In this document: positions 34,091 through 43,243 of the stretch, piece after piece
Layout of the letters: every line of letters starts with the position of its first letter
Position numbering within the stretch: position 1 is the first letter of the stretch
Origin: Flavobacteriales bacterium
GTDB taxonomy: Bacteria; Bacteroidota; Bacteroidia; Flavobacteriales_D; Parvicellaceae
Length of the DNA: 64,000 nucleotides
Assembly (NCBI GenBank): GCA_025210295.1
Contig: JAOASC010000033.1
Coordinates: forward strand, 62,001-126,000
Direction of reading: 5' to 3'
Translations under genes and position numbers: made by a program
Notes under the pieces: model-generated
Seen by the model: the letters and a program-made list of their open reading frames with translations, nothing else
What the model was told of the DNA's origin: nothing
Database searches by the model: none

Positions 34091-37000
34091 TTATTGAGGA
34101 TAGATGACTATTTTATTTGAAAAAGGATTTTTTGAAGTTATCGTATTGATATTTAAAATATAAATTCCTCTAGCTATATTCAGCGTTTCTATCGTTACTT
34201 CTTTTTTAAAATTATGATGACTTATGTATACTTTCTGTCCATTCAAGTTGACTAATTCTACTTGGTCAATAAGATCGGTTGCTTCGATTAAAATGAGTTG
34301 GTTGGTCACTTTAATTTTTACGGATGAAGTCTTTTCATTAATGTTATCATAGGCTTGGCAATCTACTACTTTAATACTGATTGAATCTTGATTTTGGCAG
34401 TTGTTATGGTCAGTTCCAGTAAGGGAAATTATTGTTTCTCCGATCGTATTTAAGTTAAAGAAGCCTCCAGACAGAACACTTCCGTCGGACCATAGGTATT
34501 GGCTCAAACTAGTGGTACTGGATAAAAAGACACTATCATTTAAACATAAAGAGTCTTCAGCTATAGCGGATATTTCAACAATAGGTAAGCTATTTTCAAT
34601 AATTGTTATTGTGTCTGAAAGTGTTGAGCATCCTGAGTCATCTATGGCGGTGTAAAAATAAATACCAGGTGTGTAAGAATAAATCGAATCGTTATTAGAG
34701 GTGTTATTCCACTGAATGTTTGATAGATTTTGCGCTGTGTGTAACATTAAACTATCTCCTTCACAAAAACTATTTCCATTGGGATGGTGCACTAAACTTT
34801 GTCCAGAAGATTTAAAACTAATTTGAATTGAATCAGATATGCCGACACAACCATTAGAATCTGTTGCTGAGACATAATAAAAACCTTCTTGAGTGAGTGT
34901 TGTTGCTTGGGCATTGCTTCCATTTGACCATAAATAAGCATCAAAATTATTTGCAGCAGTAAGCGTTACGGAATCATTCCAACAAATTAAAAAATTGGAC
35001 ACTGTATCTAAAACAGAAGATGGGGTATCATAGTTAATTTGATTAATGGTTATTGTATCTGATATGATAGGGCAACCATATTGATCATTTCCAGAAAAAT
35101 AATAGTCACCACTTGTGTTTACTGAAATAGAACTGGAGTTAGCGTTGTTATTCCAGATAATAGAATTGTGATTGTCGGTGTATAAAATGGATGTCCCTCC
35201 GGCACAAATTAACGTGTCTCCAATGATTTGAATAGGGTGTAAGTGTTGAGAAATAGGTAAAGAAATGGTGTCAGAGAAATATTGGCATCCGAAGTTGTTG
35301 GTCACTGAAACATAGTACTCTTGTGAGTCGTCGATATCTATTGAAGCTGATGTTTCTCCTGTATTCCATAAATATGATGAGAACATATTAGTCGTTGACA
35401 ATTGTGTAGAATCATTATAACAAATAGCGTTTGATGAGGTTTGTATATTTAGGTCATAATTAGGTATAATGACAACATTTAAAGTGTCTGATTTTCCTGG
35501 GCAATTGTTGTTATCAACTGTTTCCAAAGTATAGCTTCCAGCTGTAGAAAGATAGGTCGTATTAGAAGTACTTCCTGTCGACCATGAATAGGAAGCAAAA
35601 GTGTTGATGGAAGCAACTTCTATAGAGTCTCCTTCACAGATATTTAGCGTGTTATTATGCGATAGAATAGTTGGGTGAGTAGGTTGACAAAGTATCGACC
35701 AAAATCCATCATAAATATGCCCTCCATAATTGCTTTGATGCGCATTGGGGGTTACAAAGTTATTGTTTGAACCAGTTTGCCCTACAATTAGAATTTTATG
35801 GTCTGAAGTAAAGTCTAACTCATATCCATATTCATCGCTAACACCTCCAAAGTAACTAGACCAAGTATGATTACCATTGATAGAAAATGTTGAAATAATA
35901 TTGTCGTATCCTCCATTATTTGTTTGTTGAAAGGAGGTATTGTTTGTTGCTAAAGTAGTTCCATTAGTTGTCCCGAGCAGCCACAAGAGCGTATCTTTAC
36001 TTTTAATGCTACTAAAATTTTCATTTCCTCCAGCGTCAAAATATGTTCCCCACTGCTGGGCGCTTGAACTGTCAAGTTTTGTTATAAAGCCATCCCAAGT
36101 ATTGGAGTTGGAGTAATTAGGTTGATGTGCATTAGCAGTAGAAATCCCAACACTACTTTTTGTTTTCCCCGTTAAATAAATGTTTTCTAGAGAATCTAAC
36201 GTCATTCCCTCTATTAGGTCGTTATGATCTCCTCCGTAATATGTTTTCCATATTGTGTTATATTGGTTGGAGATCTTTAAGACAAATCCATCAATATAGC
36301 CTCCATTTTGGTTTTGATGTATGTTTTGATTTGCAATCGTTTCGTTATCGTTTGTATAGCCCGCAATATATATTGTTCCATTGTTTGTAATTGCAATTTC
36401 TTCACCTCTAGTATTGGAGCCTTTTACATAGTAGGAGTTGTATAATATATTCCCCGCATCATCAAAAACGCCAAGAAAAGCATTTTCGTAACCACTTAAA
36501 GTATTTCTGTATGCATTTGGAGTACAAGAGAGGTCTGTACTGGCAGTATGTCCTGTAATATAGACCTTATTCGCTGCGTCTACTTCGATGGCTGTGATTA
36601 ATTCATGATCATTTCCTCCATAGTAGGTACTCCAAGTTAACGTTCCATTAGAGGTGAATTTTGAAAGAAATGCATCATCTCCACTTGAAAGTATTTGTTG
36701 ATATGCGCCTGGTGTAGTAACTCCCATTTGACTAGTAGAATTTCCTGCAATGTAGATGTTATCGTTATCGTCTAATGCAGAGGAGTAGATTCGTTCACTG
36801 TAGTTCCCTCCAAAATATGTGGCCCAAAGTCTCACTCCTTGTTGGTTAAATGCTGCTATAAATGCGTCTTGATCAGCAAGAGTGTTTTGGTAAGCCCCTG
36901 TGGTGGCTATGTTGTTAGTGCTTACTGTATAACCAGATACAATAATTTCATTAGCACTATTTTGAACTATACTTTGAGCAAAGTCCATGTGAGAGCCTCC

Positions 37001-37723
37001 ATAATAAGTGGTGTATTGGTTACTATAAGCAATGGGATCGATTACAAAATCATTCGTTCTATTTTTAGGAAGATGATACTGTAAGCCATTTCCTTTAGTT
37101 TTTATCTTAAGATCTACTAACTTTTTTTGCTTGTTAGGAAGTAGAAAGAATGCTTCAGGAATGGTTTCTTTTATTGCACCATTTTTACTTGTTAGCGTAA
37201 TAACATTCCCTGAGATTGATGGGGTTGCTCCCATGATTTTTAAAGGGAGACTTTTGATCGTTTTATTTCGAACGATATAGTTGTATTTTAAATGGTTATC
37301 GACAATAAAAAACTCAATGTCAACCCCCTCCCATATATTTTTATAGGTAATCTTTTTGAATTGATTAACGTTTAGGGTGGTTTTACTGTTTTTATAAAAG
37401 TTGAGTTGTTCAGCTACTTTTCCACTAGAAACAATTGAAGCATTAGAGTGACTGTTTTCAAACCATACTTCTATTCTTTCTACATCAACCTTATTACTGT
37501 CTAGTTCGTTGGTTGAAAAGCTTTCATAAGCAAAATGGTCATGATAAAAACTTACATTATAGGCTTCAAGGCTTAATAGGTAAGCAACATCTGTATTAAA
37601 AACTCCATTTTGATTTACAATTTGCCCTTGGTTTTTGATAAAAAAATTAGACTGTGAAAAACCAAAACTGCTAATTAAAAACAAAAAATAGGCAATAGAA
37701 ATATATTTTTTAAACCCCCACAT
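34091..37723 (-). CDS. Secreted SBBP-repeat protein with Ig-like domains and type A T9SS sorting domain
   Basis: About 1210 residues from the ATG at 37723 (GGAG lies just upstream; a TTG 15 bases earlier is less likely). A signal peptide (about 1-23) precedes an N-terminal domain typical of SBBP proteins (FFIKNQGQIVNQNGVFNTDV ... ITYKNIWEGVDIEFFI). Then come about nine propeller-like SBBP repeats (patterns WxTYYGGxxxD and GNIYITGxTxS) to about residue 680. Several Ig-like units with YSWSTGSTSN or YLWSNGSNAQ turns follow, and the sorting domain ends NKIVIYPQ. The C-terminal part is duplicated in 32378-34072. The gene lies 33 bases after the AsmA-like gene on the same strand. Confidence 0.92.
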   Translation of the reverse strand: MWGFKKYISIAYFLFLISSFGFSQSNFFIKNQGQIVNQNGVFNTDVAYLLSLEAYNVSFYHDHFAYESFSTNELDSNKVDVERIEVWFENSHSNASIVSSGKVAEQLNFYKNSKTTLNVNQFKKITYKNIWEGVDIEFFIVDNHLKYNYIVRNKTIKSLPLKIMGATPSISGNVITLTSKNGAIKETIPEAFFLLPNKQKKLVDLKIKTKGNGLQYHLPKNRTNDFVIDPIAYSNQYTTYYGGSHMDFAQSIVQNSANEIIVSGYTVSTNNIATTGAYQNTLADQDAFIAAFNQQGVRLWATYFGGNYSERIYSSALDDNDNIYIAGNSTSQMGVTTPGAYQQILSSGDDAFLSKFTSNGTLTWSTYYGGNDHELITAIEVDAANKVYITGHTASTDLSCTPNAYRNTLSGYENAFLGVFDDAGNILYNSYYVKGSNTRGEEIAITNNGTIYIAGYTNDNETIANQNIHQNQNGGYIDGFVLKISNQYNTIWKTYYGGDHNDLIEGMTLDSLENIYLTGKTKSSVGISTANAHQPNYSNSNTWDGFITKLDSSSAQQWGTYFDAGGNENFSSIKSKDTLLWLLGTTNGTTLATNNTSFQQTNNGGYDNIISTFSINGNHTWSSYFGGVSDEYGYELDFTSDHKILIVGQTGSNNNFVTPNAHQSNYGGHIYDGFWSILCQPTHPTILSHNNTLNICEGDSIEVASINTFASYSWSTGSTSNTTYLSTAGSYTLETVDNNNCPGKSDTLNVVIIPNYDLNIQTSSNAICYNDSTQLSTTNMFSSYLWNTGETSASIDIDDSQEYYVSVTNNFGCQYFSDTISLPISQHLHPIQIIGDTLICAGGTSILYTDNHNSIIWNNNANSSSISVNTSGDYYFSGNDQYGCPIISDTITINQINYDTPSSVLDTVSNFLICWNDSVTLTAANNFDAYLWSNGSNAQATTLTQEGFYYVSATDSNGCVGISDSIQISFKSSGQSLVHHPNGNSFCEGDSLMLHTAQNLSNIQWNNTSNNDSIYSYTPGIYFYTAIDDSGCSTLSDTITIIENSLPIVEISAIAEDSLCLNDSVFLSSTTSLSQYLWSDGSVLSGGFFNLNTIGETIISLTGTDHNNCQNQDSISIKVVDCQAYDNINEKTSSVKIKVTNQLILIEATDLIDQVELVNLNGQKVYISHHNFKKEVTIETLNIARGIYILNINTITSKNPFSNKIVIYPQ
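34266..34420. repeat. Direct repeat, copy 2 (within the 34091-37723 gene)
   Basis: This is the partner of 32553-32707: blocks of 56 and 74 bases are identical, separated by 25 bases with several differences. The copies lie 1.7 kb apart in the same orientation, so recombination between them could delete or fuse the two genes. Confidence 0.9.
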
Positions 37724-37756
37724 AACTCCAAAAACCAAAAGTTACGAATTTGTAAT

Positions 37757-40700
37757 TTATTTTAACTTAGAATCCACTTTTTTTTGTGCATTTTCTAGAA
37801 TTAAATCAGATTTGGCTTTGGCTTCATCTTCAATTTTTTTAGCCTTTATTTCAGCTTCATCTTCAATTTTCTGTGCTTTTTTATTCGACTCTTCTGCTAT
37901 TTTATCTCCCTTAGCATCAACTCCTTTATTCAGCTCTTCAACTTTAGCGTCAGTTTTTTCTTTGAGTTTTTCAGCAGCTTTTTCGGCTACTTTTTTTGCA
38001 ATAGGATTGCTAGCTTGGGCTATTAATTTATCAGCTTCAGCGTAACCAGCATCTTTTTGTTTTTGTATCTCAGCTCTTGCTTCTGCTTTTGCTTGTTCGG
38101 CTGCCTTTTCTCCTTCTGCTCTAACTTTATCAGCAGCAACTTTCGCTTCACTTCTAATCTTATCGGCAGCTAATTTGGCATCTGCATTTATTTTATCTGC
38201 TTGTTTTTGAGCTTCCTCCATTATTTTTTGAGCTTCTTCTCCCAGTTTTTCTTTGGCTAATTCTTTCCCTTGATCCATCAAATCATTAGCGGCATCTTTT
38301 CCAGCGTCTTTCATGTTGGAGTTTAATTTTGGATTTAGCATTGTTCCGCCTACTCTTATATCTACAGGTATAACGTCTCCTATATTGAGGTTAACTCCTT
38401 TATCTGCAGCTTGATTTAAGGCACCTGTTAATAAGGTATTAGCTTGACTACCTAACTTCTCTCTAGGAATTTGCATTTTAATAAGATAATCAATCTCCTC
38501 AGTTATAGCAGTGCTCCCAGCAATTTTAGAATTAATTCCTGCCATTTGAATCGGGAAAGTATCCACAAATATTTTTCCATCTCTCAATTCATATAAAAAT
38601 TTAAGGTTATCAAATGTTTGAGATTTTAAGTCATTTATTTTAGTCAAGTCTGCTAATTTCTCTAATAATGGCAAATCTTGAATCGCAACGTTATTTGTCA
38701 ACAAATTTCCACGACCACTTAAGCTTTCATATACAGGTTCAAAATTCTGATCAATATCTGTATTCATTTTTAATTTAGTAGAAAAGTTTCCTTTACAAAA
38801 TTGAGCAACAGGAGCTAACTTTTGAATGGTGTTAAAGTATTCAAAGGATTGTGGAATATTCATGTTTTCAATTTCATAAGCAAAGTCAATGTGTGCTTTT
38901 TTACTAGAGAGCGCTTTATAATCTCCATTTACTTTTACTAAACCTCCTAATACACCAAGAGAAACATCGGTTAATGAAGCGACTCCTTCTTTTAATTGAA
39001 CCCCTCCAGACATGTTAGATAATTCAAGCCCATCATAAGCCAGCTTTTCTATGGTGGTGTTGAGATTAAAGTCAATATTTTTAGGGACTTCTATAACGTT
39101 TGCAGGAACAGAATCTGTTGCTATGCTTTGTGCTTCTACTAATGTTTCTTCAGTTGGAACAGTAGCGGGGTCTTCATACATCAATTCATCTAAATTAAAA
39201 TAGCTTGAATTCACTTGAAAAGATCCTTTTAGAAGTTCATCTTTAAGGTAATATTCCATATAATTATCTATGGTACCCGAAGCTTGTAAGTCACTTTCTC
39301 CAATCTTCGCATTAAAGTTGGCAAGTTTTAGGTTTTTAGGAGAGAATAAAAATAGCATAGAGTCTATTTTTGTGTCATAAGGCAAATCTGGTGATTGGTA
39401 GAGCATATCAGTTATTTTTAAATCACCTGTAGCATCAAATTTTTGATACTCTTCATTTTCTAATGCAGATACATTTCCTGCTAAGTGAACATTAGAGGTA
39501 ATCACACCGTTATAGTTTTCACCTTCAGACATCGGGATTACATTTTTGAGCTTCGCTAAATCAATGAATGCTTTTACATCTGATTTGATGGTTGGGTCTG
39601 TCATTGCATTTTTTACCTTGAGGTTAGCATCTAGTGTATTGTCATCAAATTCTGCGTGCATTTTATTTAAGTTCACCACAGTATTGTTTAAATCTGCGCT
39701 TTCTTTTCTATTTACATTTAGGTTTAATGCAATTTTATCCAGTTTTGATGGTAAGTCCGGGTATTGTAACCAAGCATTTTCGATGATTAAATTGAGGTCC
39801 AATCCAGGCATTACGATAGAATCCATCTTACCTTTTACGTAACCATCTAGTGCTAGTGTCCCGTTGGTTTTAATGTCGTTAAAATCTTTGGTGTAAACAC
39901 CAGGAACCATACTTAATAACGACTTGAAAGATTGTTCTTGAGTATGGTAAGTAATATCCATATTCATTTCTTCTTCTAGAAGTTCTAACCATCCATCAAA
40001 GTGGAGGTTTAATTCATTCAATTTAACATTGTTTTCTTTGAATGTATACAGTCCTTTAGCAAGATCCATATCAACGACAAAGTCTACATCTGTATTCACT
40101 TTATCCATATAGTCAACACCCTCATAGTTTGTCGTCAACTCATCAATCAGTGTTTTAGTGGTAACATTGTATAAGTCATTGTTGATGCTGATGTTTCCTT
40201 CATGATTTAAGTTTTTGATTGCTACAAAAGTTGCTAAGCTTTCATCGTCGTACACAACATTACTGTTGGTGACTTCATAATGCGTTAATGCAAAACTAAA
40301 ATCAGATGGTTCAGTTGTTTCTTCTTGAACATCTTCTGTTGCAGAAGAATCTACTTTAGCAATATCGTAGTTGGCTTTTCCATCTTCTAAAACTTTGACA
40401 TAAATTTCTGCGCCGTCAATTGCTATTTTATCTATTTCATAGTTTCCTTCAATTACGCTCATCAAATCTAGTTCAAGATTGGTACTTTTTATTTTAGCTA
40501 GATTAATACCTTCAAACTCATCTTGACCAGCGAGAGATAAATCATGGATTGAAAGGTTAAAACGAGGGAAAGTTGAAATTAGAGATAAATCAGTCTCTTT
40601 AAAATCTAATTGAGCGGTAAGGTTTTCGTTGGCAGTATCTTTTATAAATTGTACAATTGCATCTTTAAAAAAGAATGGCAACACAAGGATTAATACAATT

Positions 40701-40786
40701 AAGATGAGGATACCAATTCCAGACCATTTCAGTAGTCTTGAGATTAAACTTTTTTTCTTTTCTCCGTTTTTGCTTGTTTTACCCAT
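37757..40786 (-). CDS. AsmA-family protein with long Ala/Lys/Glu coiled-coil tail
   Basis: About 1009 residues from the ATG at 40786; a TTG at 40831 would overlap the divergent rhodanese gene and is less likely. One N-terminal membrane helix (about 19-41) anchors a long periplasmic AsmA-type body with repeated beta segments (INLAKIKSTNLELDLMSVIEG, later ITEEIDYLIKMQIPREKLG near the end of the AsmA_2 part). AsmA-like proteins form bridges for lipid transport to the outer membrane. The last 190 residues are a charged helix rich in Ala, Lys and Glu (repeats such as AQKIEDEAEIKAKKIEDEAK), which usual AsmA proteins lack. The coding DNA there is tandemly repetitive. Confidence 0.88.
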   Translation of the reverse strand: MGKTSKNGEKKKSLISRLLKWSGIGILILIVLILVLPFFFKDAIVQFIKDTANENLTAQLDFKETDLSLISTFPRFNLSIHDLSLAGQDEFEGINLAKIKSTNLELDLMSVIEGNYEIDKIAIDGAEIYVKVLEDGKANYDIAKVDSSATEDVQEETTEPSDFSFALTHYEVTNSNVVYDDESLATFVAIKNLNHEGNISINNDLYNVTTKTLIDELTTNYEGVDYMDKVNTDVDFVVDMDLAKGLYTFKENNVKLNELNLHFDGWLELLEEEMNMDITYHTQEQSFKSLLSMVPGVYTKDFNDIKTNGTLALDGYVKGKMDSIVMPGLDLNLIIENAWLQYPDLPSKLDKIALNLNVNRKESADLNNTVVNLNKMHAEFDDNTLDANLKVKNAMTDPTIKSDVKAFIDLAKLKNVIPMSEGENYNGVITSNVHLAGNVSALENEEYQKFDATGDLKITDMLYQSPDLPYDTKIDSMLFLFSPKNLKLANFNAKIGESDLQASGTIDNYMEYYLKDELLKGSFQVNSSYFNLDELMYEDPATVPTEETLVEAQSIATDSVPANVIEVPKNIDFNLNTTIEKLAYDGLELSNMSGGVQLKEGVASLTDVSLGVLGGLVKVNGDYKALSSKKAHIDFAYEIENMNIPQSFEYFNTIQKLAPVAQFCKGNFSTKLKMNTDIDQNFEPVYESLSGRGNLLTNNVAIQDLPLLEKLADLTKINDLKSQTFDNLKFLYELRDGKIFVDTFPIQMAGINSKIAGSTAITEEIDYLIKMQIPREKLGSQANTLLTGALNQAADKGVNLNIGDVIPVDIRVGGTMLNPKLNSNMKDAGKDAANDLMDQGKELAKEKLGEEAQKIMEEAQKQADKINADAKLAADKIRSEAKVAADKVRAEGEKAAEQAKAEARAEIQKQKDAGYAEADKLIAQASNPIAKKVAEKAAEKLKEKTDAKVEELNKGVDAKGDKIAEESNKKAQKIEDEAEIKAKKIEDEAKAKSDLILENAQKKVDSKLK

Positions 40787-40802
40787 TTTGAGTTTAATTT
40801 TG
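40774..40802 (+). promoter_or_regulatory. Candidate promoter of the rhodanese gene, over the asmA start
   Basis: TTG (40774-40776), an 18-base spacer and TAATTTTG (40795-40802) match the Bacteroidota -33/-7 pattern. The promoter covers the first codons and start codon of the divergent AsmA-like gene. The -7 box is 20 bases before the rhodanese ATG. Confidence 0.5.
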
Positions 40803-40822
40803 TTATTCAGAGCGAATATTTC

Positions 40823-41323
40823 ATGATACAAAAATACAAAATACCAATTATACTTTTATCATTTCTATTTATTCTTATGGCTATTTATACTAATTCAACG
40901 AGTAGACATTGGATTTATTATAAAATGATAGAAGTGATTGTTCCCGATAAGATTACCAATGTAGCAGTTGATAGTTCTTTATGTTTTCAAAACTATATTG
41001 TATTAGATGCTAGGGCAGAAGAAGAGTATGCTGTAAGTCATATCAAGAATGCAATCTGGATCGGTGATGATCATTTAGCAATTGAACGTGCTAATTTTGA
41101 GATAGGAAAAAGAGCACCTCGTTATTTAATCTATTGTTCTGTTGGGTATAGAAGTCAGTTAATCGGTCAGCAATTGAAGGATTCTCTAGGTTTTTCTATT
41201 GAAAATTTAAAAGGAGGAATTTTCGGATGGAATCAACAAGGATTACCATTAGTTGATAGCCTAGGAAACTCTACAAATTTGGTTCATCCCTACTCTTTTG
41301 TCTGGAGCTTTTGGACAGATTAA
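40823..41323 (+). CDS. Membrane-anchored rhodanese-like protein
   Basis: A 166-residue protein with one N-terminal membrane helix (about 7-24) and a periplasmic rhodanese domain at about 55-150. The domain has the strand and loop IVLDARAEEEYAVSHIKNA and the active-site loop YCSVGYRS with the expected Cys, followed by NLKGGIFGWNQQGLPL, the usual rhodanese ending. The intact Cys suggests sulfur-transfer or thiol chemistry, but the substrate is unknown. It is divergent from the AsmA-like gene with only 36 bases between start codons. It converges with the symporter gene after six bases. Confidence 0.9.
   Translation: MIQKYKIPIILLSFLFILMAIYTNSTSRHWIYYKMIEVIVPDKITNVAVDSSLCFQNYIVLDARAEEEYAVSHIKNAIWIGDDHLAIERANFEIGKRAPRYLIYCSVGYRSQLIGQQLKDSLGFSIENLKGGIFGWNQQGLPLVDSLGNSTNLVHPYSFVWSFWTD
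40829..40836 (-). promoter_or_regulatory. Candidate -7 element of the AsmA-like gene, inside rhodanese codons
   Basis: On the minus strand this reads TATTTTTG, an exact TAnnTTTG match, 42 bases before the AsmA ATG. It lies in codons 3-5 of the divergent rhodanese gene. A -33 partner is not obvious. Confidence 0.4.
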
Positions 41324-41329
41324 ATAGTT

Positions 41330-43129
41330 TTACTTAAACTTTTGTATTGCTCCAGATTTAATTCTAGCAAAGTAGTCTTTCATATCTTCTTTGACTTCGC
41401 TAGACATAATAACCAAACCAAGGATGTTTGGGAACGCCATTCCTAAAATCATAAAGTCAGAGAAGTCAATTACTGCTCCTAATCCTGCAGAAGAACCAAT
41501 AACAACAAAAACTAAGAAAACAAACTTATAAGCATATTCAGAAGCTTTAGATTCTCCAAGCATATAAGTCCATGCTTTTAGTCCGTAATAAGACCACGAA
41601 ATCATAGTAGAGAAAGCAAAAAGTATAGCTGCAAAAGCTAAAACATATGCAGACCAGTCTCCTAACACTGATTTAAAAGCTTCAGAAGTCAATTCGGCTC
41701 CTTCAAAACCTTGCGTATCATCTGCATACCCTGTAAAAATTAAAACTAATGCCGTCATGGTACAAACTACAACCGTATCAATAAATGGTTCTAGCAATGC
41801 TACAATACCCTCACTGATAGGCTCGTCAGTTTTTGCTGCAGAATGGGCAATAGAGGCTGAACCAACTCCTGCTTCATTAGAAAAAGCAGCACGTTGAAAA
41901 CCAACGATGATAACACCTATTACTCCACCTTTTAATGCATCAGGAGAGAAAGCTCCGTTAAAAATTTGATAAAATGCTTCTCCAATGTAAGAAATATTCA
42001 TCCCAATAATAATCAAAGCACTTAAGACATAAATACCTACCATTAGAGGCACAACTTTATCGGTAACATTAGCGATGCTTTTTATTCCTCCAATGATAAC
42101 AATACCCACTAAAATTGCCAGAACAATACCAAAATAAACTCCATTTCCTTCGAGAAAGCTTAAGAATGGAATGCTTTTAGCCTGAGCAAAAGCCTGGTTA
42201 GCTTGAAACATGTTTCCTCCACCTACAGAACCTCCAACACATAATATGGCAAAAAAGAAAGCTAAAAACTTCCCTAATCCACCTAAACCTCTTTTCTTTA
42301 ATCCTTTACTTAAGTAATACATTGGCCCTCCTGAAACTTCTCCATCAGAATGAACGTTTCTGTATTTAACACCTAAAGTACATTCAACAAATTTTGAAGA
42401 CATTCCTATTAGCCCCGCAACAATCATCCAAAATGTAGCTCCTGCGCCTCCTAGTGTAATGGCAACGGCAACACCAACAATATTTCCAAGTCCAACAGTT
42501 CCACTTAAGGCAGTAACTAATGCTTGAAAATGAGAGACTTCTCCTTTATCATTAGGGTTGTCATAATCTCCACGAATTAGTTCAACAGCATGTCTAACTC
42601 CTCTAAAGTTGACGAACTTCATTTTTAATGTAAAAAAGATAGCTCCTATAACTAACCAAACTACAATAAAAGGAATGCTAGTTGTTTTAGGATCTCCATT
42701 GGCATGTCTTATCACTTCACCCTCATTATTATAAATCTTGTTATCGTGTCCAAAAAAAGCAAATGGATCAAACATCAAAAAGCTTCCGATAGCATCTACT
42801 ATTGGGGTAAATCCAATATTAATACTTTCACTTAAGTTTTTGGTGGGAACAATTACTGTGCTTTCTGCTTTTTCACCGTTCGCATCTGTCACCACTAATG
42901 TATATTCTTTTCCTTCTACAAGTTTTTCTGATAAGTCGCTGGTAAGAGCTGTAGCATTGTTGCTCCAGTAAAATTGATATGGTGGAGTTCCTCCTTTTAC
43001 AATAGCTTTAGCAAAACCATCTTTTAAACCATCTGTTTTGTTTCCTGTTTCAAATTCTACAGAGATTTGTGCTGTGGTATAAAACGAACAAACAAGAAAA
43101 GATAAAAGCGCGATTATTTTAAACTTCAT
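41330..43129 (-). CDS. Na+:alanine/glycine symporter (AGCS family) with N-terminal exported Ig-like domain
   Basis: A 599-residue protein, about 100-130 longer than a usual AGCS transporter. Residues 1-20 form a signal peptide (FYTTAQ). Residues 21 to about 97 form an SprB-like Ig unit ([20 protein letters not shown], then [16 protein letters not shown]). The transporter follows with the family signatures [30 protein letters not shown] (AGCS motif region), [15 protein letters not shown] and [20 protein letters not shown]. It would import alanine or glycine with Na+. The Ig-like unit would face the periplasm. It has its own promoter and a leader hairpin, and converges with the rhodanese gene. 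Confidence 0.93.
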   Translation of the reverse strand: MKFKIIALLSFLVCSFYTTAQISVEFETGNKTDGLKDGFAKAIVKGGTPPYQFYWSNNATALTSDLSEKLVEGKEYTLVVTDANGEKAESTVIVPTKNLSESINIGFTPIVDAIGSFLMFDPFAFFGHDNKIYNNEGEVIRHANGDPKTTSIPFIVVWLVIGAIFFTLKMKFVNFRGVRHAVELIRGDYDNPNDKGEVSHFQALVTALSGTVGLGNIVGVAVAITLGGAGATFWMIVAGLIGMSSKFVECTLGVKYRNVHSDGEVSGGPMYYLSKGLKKRGLGGLGKFLAFFFAILCVGGSVGGGNMFQANQAFAQAKSIPFLSFLEGNGVYFGIVLAILVGIVIIGGIKSIANVTDKVVPLMVGIYVLSALIIIGMNISYIGEAFYQIFNGAFSPDALKGGVIGVIIVGFQRAAFSNEAGVGSASIAHSAAKTDEPISEGIVALLEPFIDTVVVCTMTALVLIFTGYADDTQGFEGAELTSEAFKSVLGDWSAYVLAFAAILFAFSTMISWSYYGLKAWTYMLGESKASEYAYKFVFLVFVVIGSSAGLGAVIDFSDFMILGMAFPNILGLVIMSSEVKEDMKDYFARIKSGAIQKFK

Positions 43130-43148
43130 AATATTGAGTTAGCGTGAG

Positions 43149-43175
43149 ATAAAGTAGTAGAATTTTTTACTTTAT
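43149..43175 (-). other. Weak AT-rich hairpin in the symporter leader
   Basis: ATAAAGTA and TACTTTAT can pair around an 11-base loop between the candidate promoter and the symporter ATG. The stem has only two G-C pairs, so it may be a weak terminator of the upstream reductase gene, a leader structure or chance. Confidence 0.25.
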
Positions 43176-43213
43176 TTTTACATAAAATTCATTTTTAATT
43201 CAAAAATGAACTA

Positions 43214-43243
43214 CAAAAATATAAATTTATTGATGCTTTGCAA
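43214..43243 (-). promoter_or_regulatory. Candidate symporter promoter
   Basis: On the minus strand, TTG (43243-43241), a 19-base spacer and TATTTTTG (43221-43214) match the Bacteroidota promoter pattern almost ideally. The -33 element lies inside the last codons of the RmlD-like reductase gene, and the leader is about 80 bases. Confidence 0.6.

Noticed and set aside
22409-37723. Cargo cluster as a phage tail or contractile injection system
   Set aside because: No sheath, tube, baseplate or ATPase gene is present. PKD, SprB and T9SS sorting domains explain the proteins.
40787-40831. Longer N terminus of the AsmA-like protein starting at TTG 40831
   Set aside because: It would overlap the divergent rhodanese start and add 15 residues before a normal basic plus hydrophobic N terminus. 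The ATG at 40786 is better.
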